Part shown: positions 62,812 through 64,000 of the stretch, in pieces | Position numbering within the stretch: position 1 is the first letter of the stretch | Layout: each line of letters starts with the position of its first letter | Assembly: GCF_900142275.1 (NCBI RefSeq) | Contig: NZ_FRAI01000005.1 | Location: forward strand, 124,001-188,000 | Direction: 5' to 3' | From: Anaerobranca californiensis DSM 14826 | GTDB lineage: Bacteria; Bacillota; Proteinivoracia; Proteinivoracales; Proteinivoracaceae | Length of the DNA: 64,000 nt | Translations under genes and position numbers: made by a program | The notes under the pieces: model-generated | Told to the model about the DNA's origin: nothing | Databases searched by the model: none | The model's input: the letters and a program-made list of their open reading frames with translations, nothing else

Positions 62812-62842
62812 TTGTGTTCACCTCCTTTTATCTTGGTATTTT

Positions 62843-62872
62843 TATTATTACACTTAATAAATAGATGTATGC
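62843..62872 (-). promoter_or_regulatory. Sigma-G-type forespore promoter of the SASP genes
   Basis: On the minus strand GCATA (62868-62872) is followed after 18 bases by AATAATA (62843-62849), matching the sigma-G pattern (GnATA, 17-18 bases, CATnnTA) except for the first base of the -10. It is about 32 bases before the first SASP start codon. Confidence 0.62.
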
Positions 62873-62921
62873 TAGAAGTGTTTTCCACAAGTGGCAATGA
62901 TAACAATAACTGATAAAAAAT

Positions 62922-62956
62922 AAAAAAAGCAAGATTTTTTCAATCTTGCTTTTTTA
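62922..62956 (-). terminator. Terminator after sdaAA
   Basis: GCAAGATT (62929-62936) and AATCTTGC (62942-62949), flanked by A7 and T7, make a strong intrinsic terminator. It lies 3 bases past the serine dehydratase stop. Confidence 0.9.
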
Positions 62957-62958
62957 TT

Positions 62959-63825
62959 TTAACCTCCCAGTTTTTCTTCTATAGCCCTTGCCGTTGGTGT
63001 ATTTGCTAAACCTGCCATAGATGTTTCCTTTAATTCTACTGGCAAAAGACTGCCGACTTCCGCCATAGCGGAAATTACCTCATCAGCAGGAATAACGCTT
63101 TTTACACCAGCTAATGCTAAATCAGCAGCGAACACTGCTGTAACGGCACAGCTTCCATTGCGGACTATGCAGGGAATTTCAACTAAACCGGCAACGGGAT
63201 CACATACCAATCCCATAATGCTTTGTAAAGCTATAGCTACAGCATCTAAAATAGTTTCTAATTCTCCTTCTAATAATTCCACAACAGCAGCTGCAGCCAT
63301 AGCTGCAGCACTACCACACTCTGCTTGACATCCCCCTTCTGCTCCTGCTACAGTCCCCTTATTAGCAATAACCTGCCCAATAAATGCAGCGGTAAATAAG
63401 GATTTCACCACTTTTTCATCTTCTAGTTTTTTAGCTTCAGAAATTGAAAGTAAAACCCCTGGTAAAATACCACAAGAACCTGCTGTAGGGGTTGCCACTA
63501 TTTTACCCATAGATGCATTAACTTCTGCCATAGCCATGGAATATGCAACAGCTTTTTGTGCAATTTCCCCTAATAACCCTTTATTTTTTAAATGATATTT
63601 TTTAGCGTCTCCTCCCGTTAACCCAGATACTGATTTAATATTTTCTTCTATTCCTTTATTAATACCATCTTTCATTATTTGCCAATAACTCTTCATTTTC
63701 TCGAAAATTTCTTCAGTAGACTTTTCAGTCTTTTCACTTTCAATTTTAATAACTAAATCTGATATAGAACAATTCATTTCTTTTGCTTTAATTAACATAT
63801 CTTTTAGATTATCTGGGAAGTGCAT
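62959..63825 (-). CDS. sdaAA: L-serine dehydratase, iron-sulfur-dependent, alpha subunit
   Basis: The two-subunit anaerobic serine dehydratase converts serine to pyruvate and ammonia using a 4Fe-4S cluster. The 288-residue alpha subunit has the catalytic domain: KKYHLKNKGLLGEIAQKAVA near residue 75, TAGSCGILPG near 115, and cluster cysteines in GGCQAECGSA near 165 and VCDPVAGLVEIPCIVRNGSC near 207. It is 14 bases after the beta subunit gene. It fits an amino-acid-fermenting anaerobe. Confidence 0.96.
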   Translation of the reverse strand: MHFPDNLKDMLIKAKEMNCSISDLVIKIESEKTEKSTEEIFEKMKSYWQIMKDGINKGIEENIKSVSGLTGGDAKKYHLKNKGLLGEIAQKAVAYSMAMAEVNASMGKIVATPTAGSCGILPGVLLSISEAKKLEDEKVVKSLFTAAFIGQVIANKGTVAGAEGGCQAECGSAAAMAAAAVVELLEGELETILDAVAIALQSIMGLVCDPVAGLVEIPCIVRNGSCAVTAVFAADLALAGVKSVIPADEVISAMAEVGSLLPVELKETSMAGLANTPTARAIEEKLGG

Positions 63826-63839
63826 AATAACAATCCTTT

Positions 63840-64000
63840 CTAAATTGGGTTAATAAAAGACACTTTTAGGACACCATCAACTTTTAACATATTTTCTAAG
63901 CAATTTTGGGATACTTGTTGATCTGTTTCAATAACCATTAGAGCCCTTACCCCTTTTTGTTCCCTTATCACCCGCATATAGGCTATATTAACCTGATCTT
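63840..64000 (-). CDS. sdaAB: L-serine dehydratase beta subunit (C-terminal end, cut by right edge)
   Basis: The last 53 codons of the beta subunit are visible. They contain an ACT-like regulatory segment, VNIAYMRVIREQKGVRALMV, followed by IETDQQV and VDGVLKV, and stop at 63840. In this enzyme class the ACT domain is thought to bind serine or a regulator. The start lies beyond the window. Assignment rests on this pattern and on the tight linkage to sdaAA. Confidence 0.9.
   Translation of the reverse strand, partial: DQVNIAYMRVIREQKGVRALMVIETDQQVSQNCLENMLKVDGVLKVSFINPI

Noticed and set aside
1-64000. tRNA or rRNA genes, CRISPR arrays, insertion sequences, prophage or attachment sites
   Set aside because: None were recognised on either strand; the only recombinase is the housekeeping XerC and no direct repeat arrays were seen.

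Overview
The window is AT-rich chromosomal DNA from an anaerobic, spore-forming, motile Clostridia-type Firmicute. The evidence is the Bacillus/Clostridium gene order (dprA-topA-trmFO-xerC-codY-flagellar operon; rpsP-khpA-rimM-trmD-rplS; fapR-plsX; rnc-smc-ftsY), strong purine-rich Shine-Dalgarno sites, two alpha/beta-type spore proteins, the sporulation protein YlbJ, CodY, FapR and a LexA-type SOS box. An iron-sulfur serine dehydratase and a radical-SAM aminomutase fit an anaerobe. Species cannot be assigned from sequence alone. Almost everything is on the minus strand and is read from right to left. There are no IS elements, prophage, CRISPR, rRNA or tRNA.

Layout, left to right. 1-18.5 kb: one flagellar operon, flgB-flgC-fliE-F-G-H-I-J-motE-like-fliK-flgD-TIGR02530-flgE-swrD-motA-motB-fliL-M-Y-cheY-fliO-P-Q-R-flhB-flhA, with a sigma-A-type promoter and two internal hairpins. 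18.7-25 kb: codY, xerC, trmFO, topA, dprA; the hslVU pair usual between xerC and codY is absent. 25-35 kb: an aminomutase whose substrate residues point to glutamate rather than lysine, argS, mgsA, an orphan nuclease-like gene (+), three tandem M42 aminopeptidases, a pgsA-like gene, mnmM and yifB. 35-37 kb: dinB (+) with a LexA box in its promoter, flanked by two unrecognised small genes. 37-51.5 kb: dapB, yraN, an HD-GYP gene, rnhB, rbgA, lepB, ribosome and tRNA-modification genes, the SRP genes ffh and ylxM, a 34-codon plus-strand gene, an ECF sigma gene, ftsY, smc, rnc. 51.5-56.4 kb: acpP, a DegV/FakB-type gene, plsX, fapR with its operator, rpmF, yceD, ackA. 56.5-64 kb: tmcAL (+), the ylbL-type protease, a patatin gene, ylbJ (+), coaD, rsmD, an approximately 300-base non-coding interval, two SASP genes and a serine dehydratase operon cut by the right edge.

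How it fits together: the flagellar block makes the export gate, basal body, C-ring, hook and stator. The centre is a housekeeping block for translation, protein targeting and chromosome maintenance. FapR, PlsX, DegV and ACP form a compact lipid-entry module.

The most unusual signals are: (i) the interval 62083-62301, which reads on the plus strand like a promoter-to-terminator small RNA with nested stems and several C-rich single-stranded stretches or loops; (ii) the glutamate-2,3-aminomutase signature, implying beta-glutamate synthesis; (iii) the SOS-controlled dinB locus; (iv) the orphan PD-(D/E)XK-like gene; (v) the 34-codon gene; and (vi) a long hairpin built from the last codons of rnc. 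All regulatory calls come from reading the sequence by eye and were not computed.
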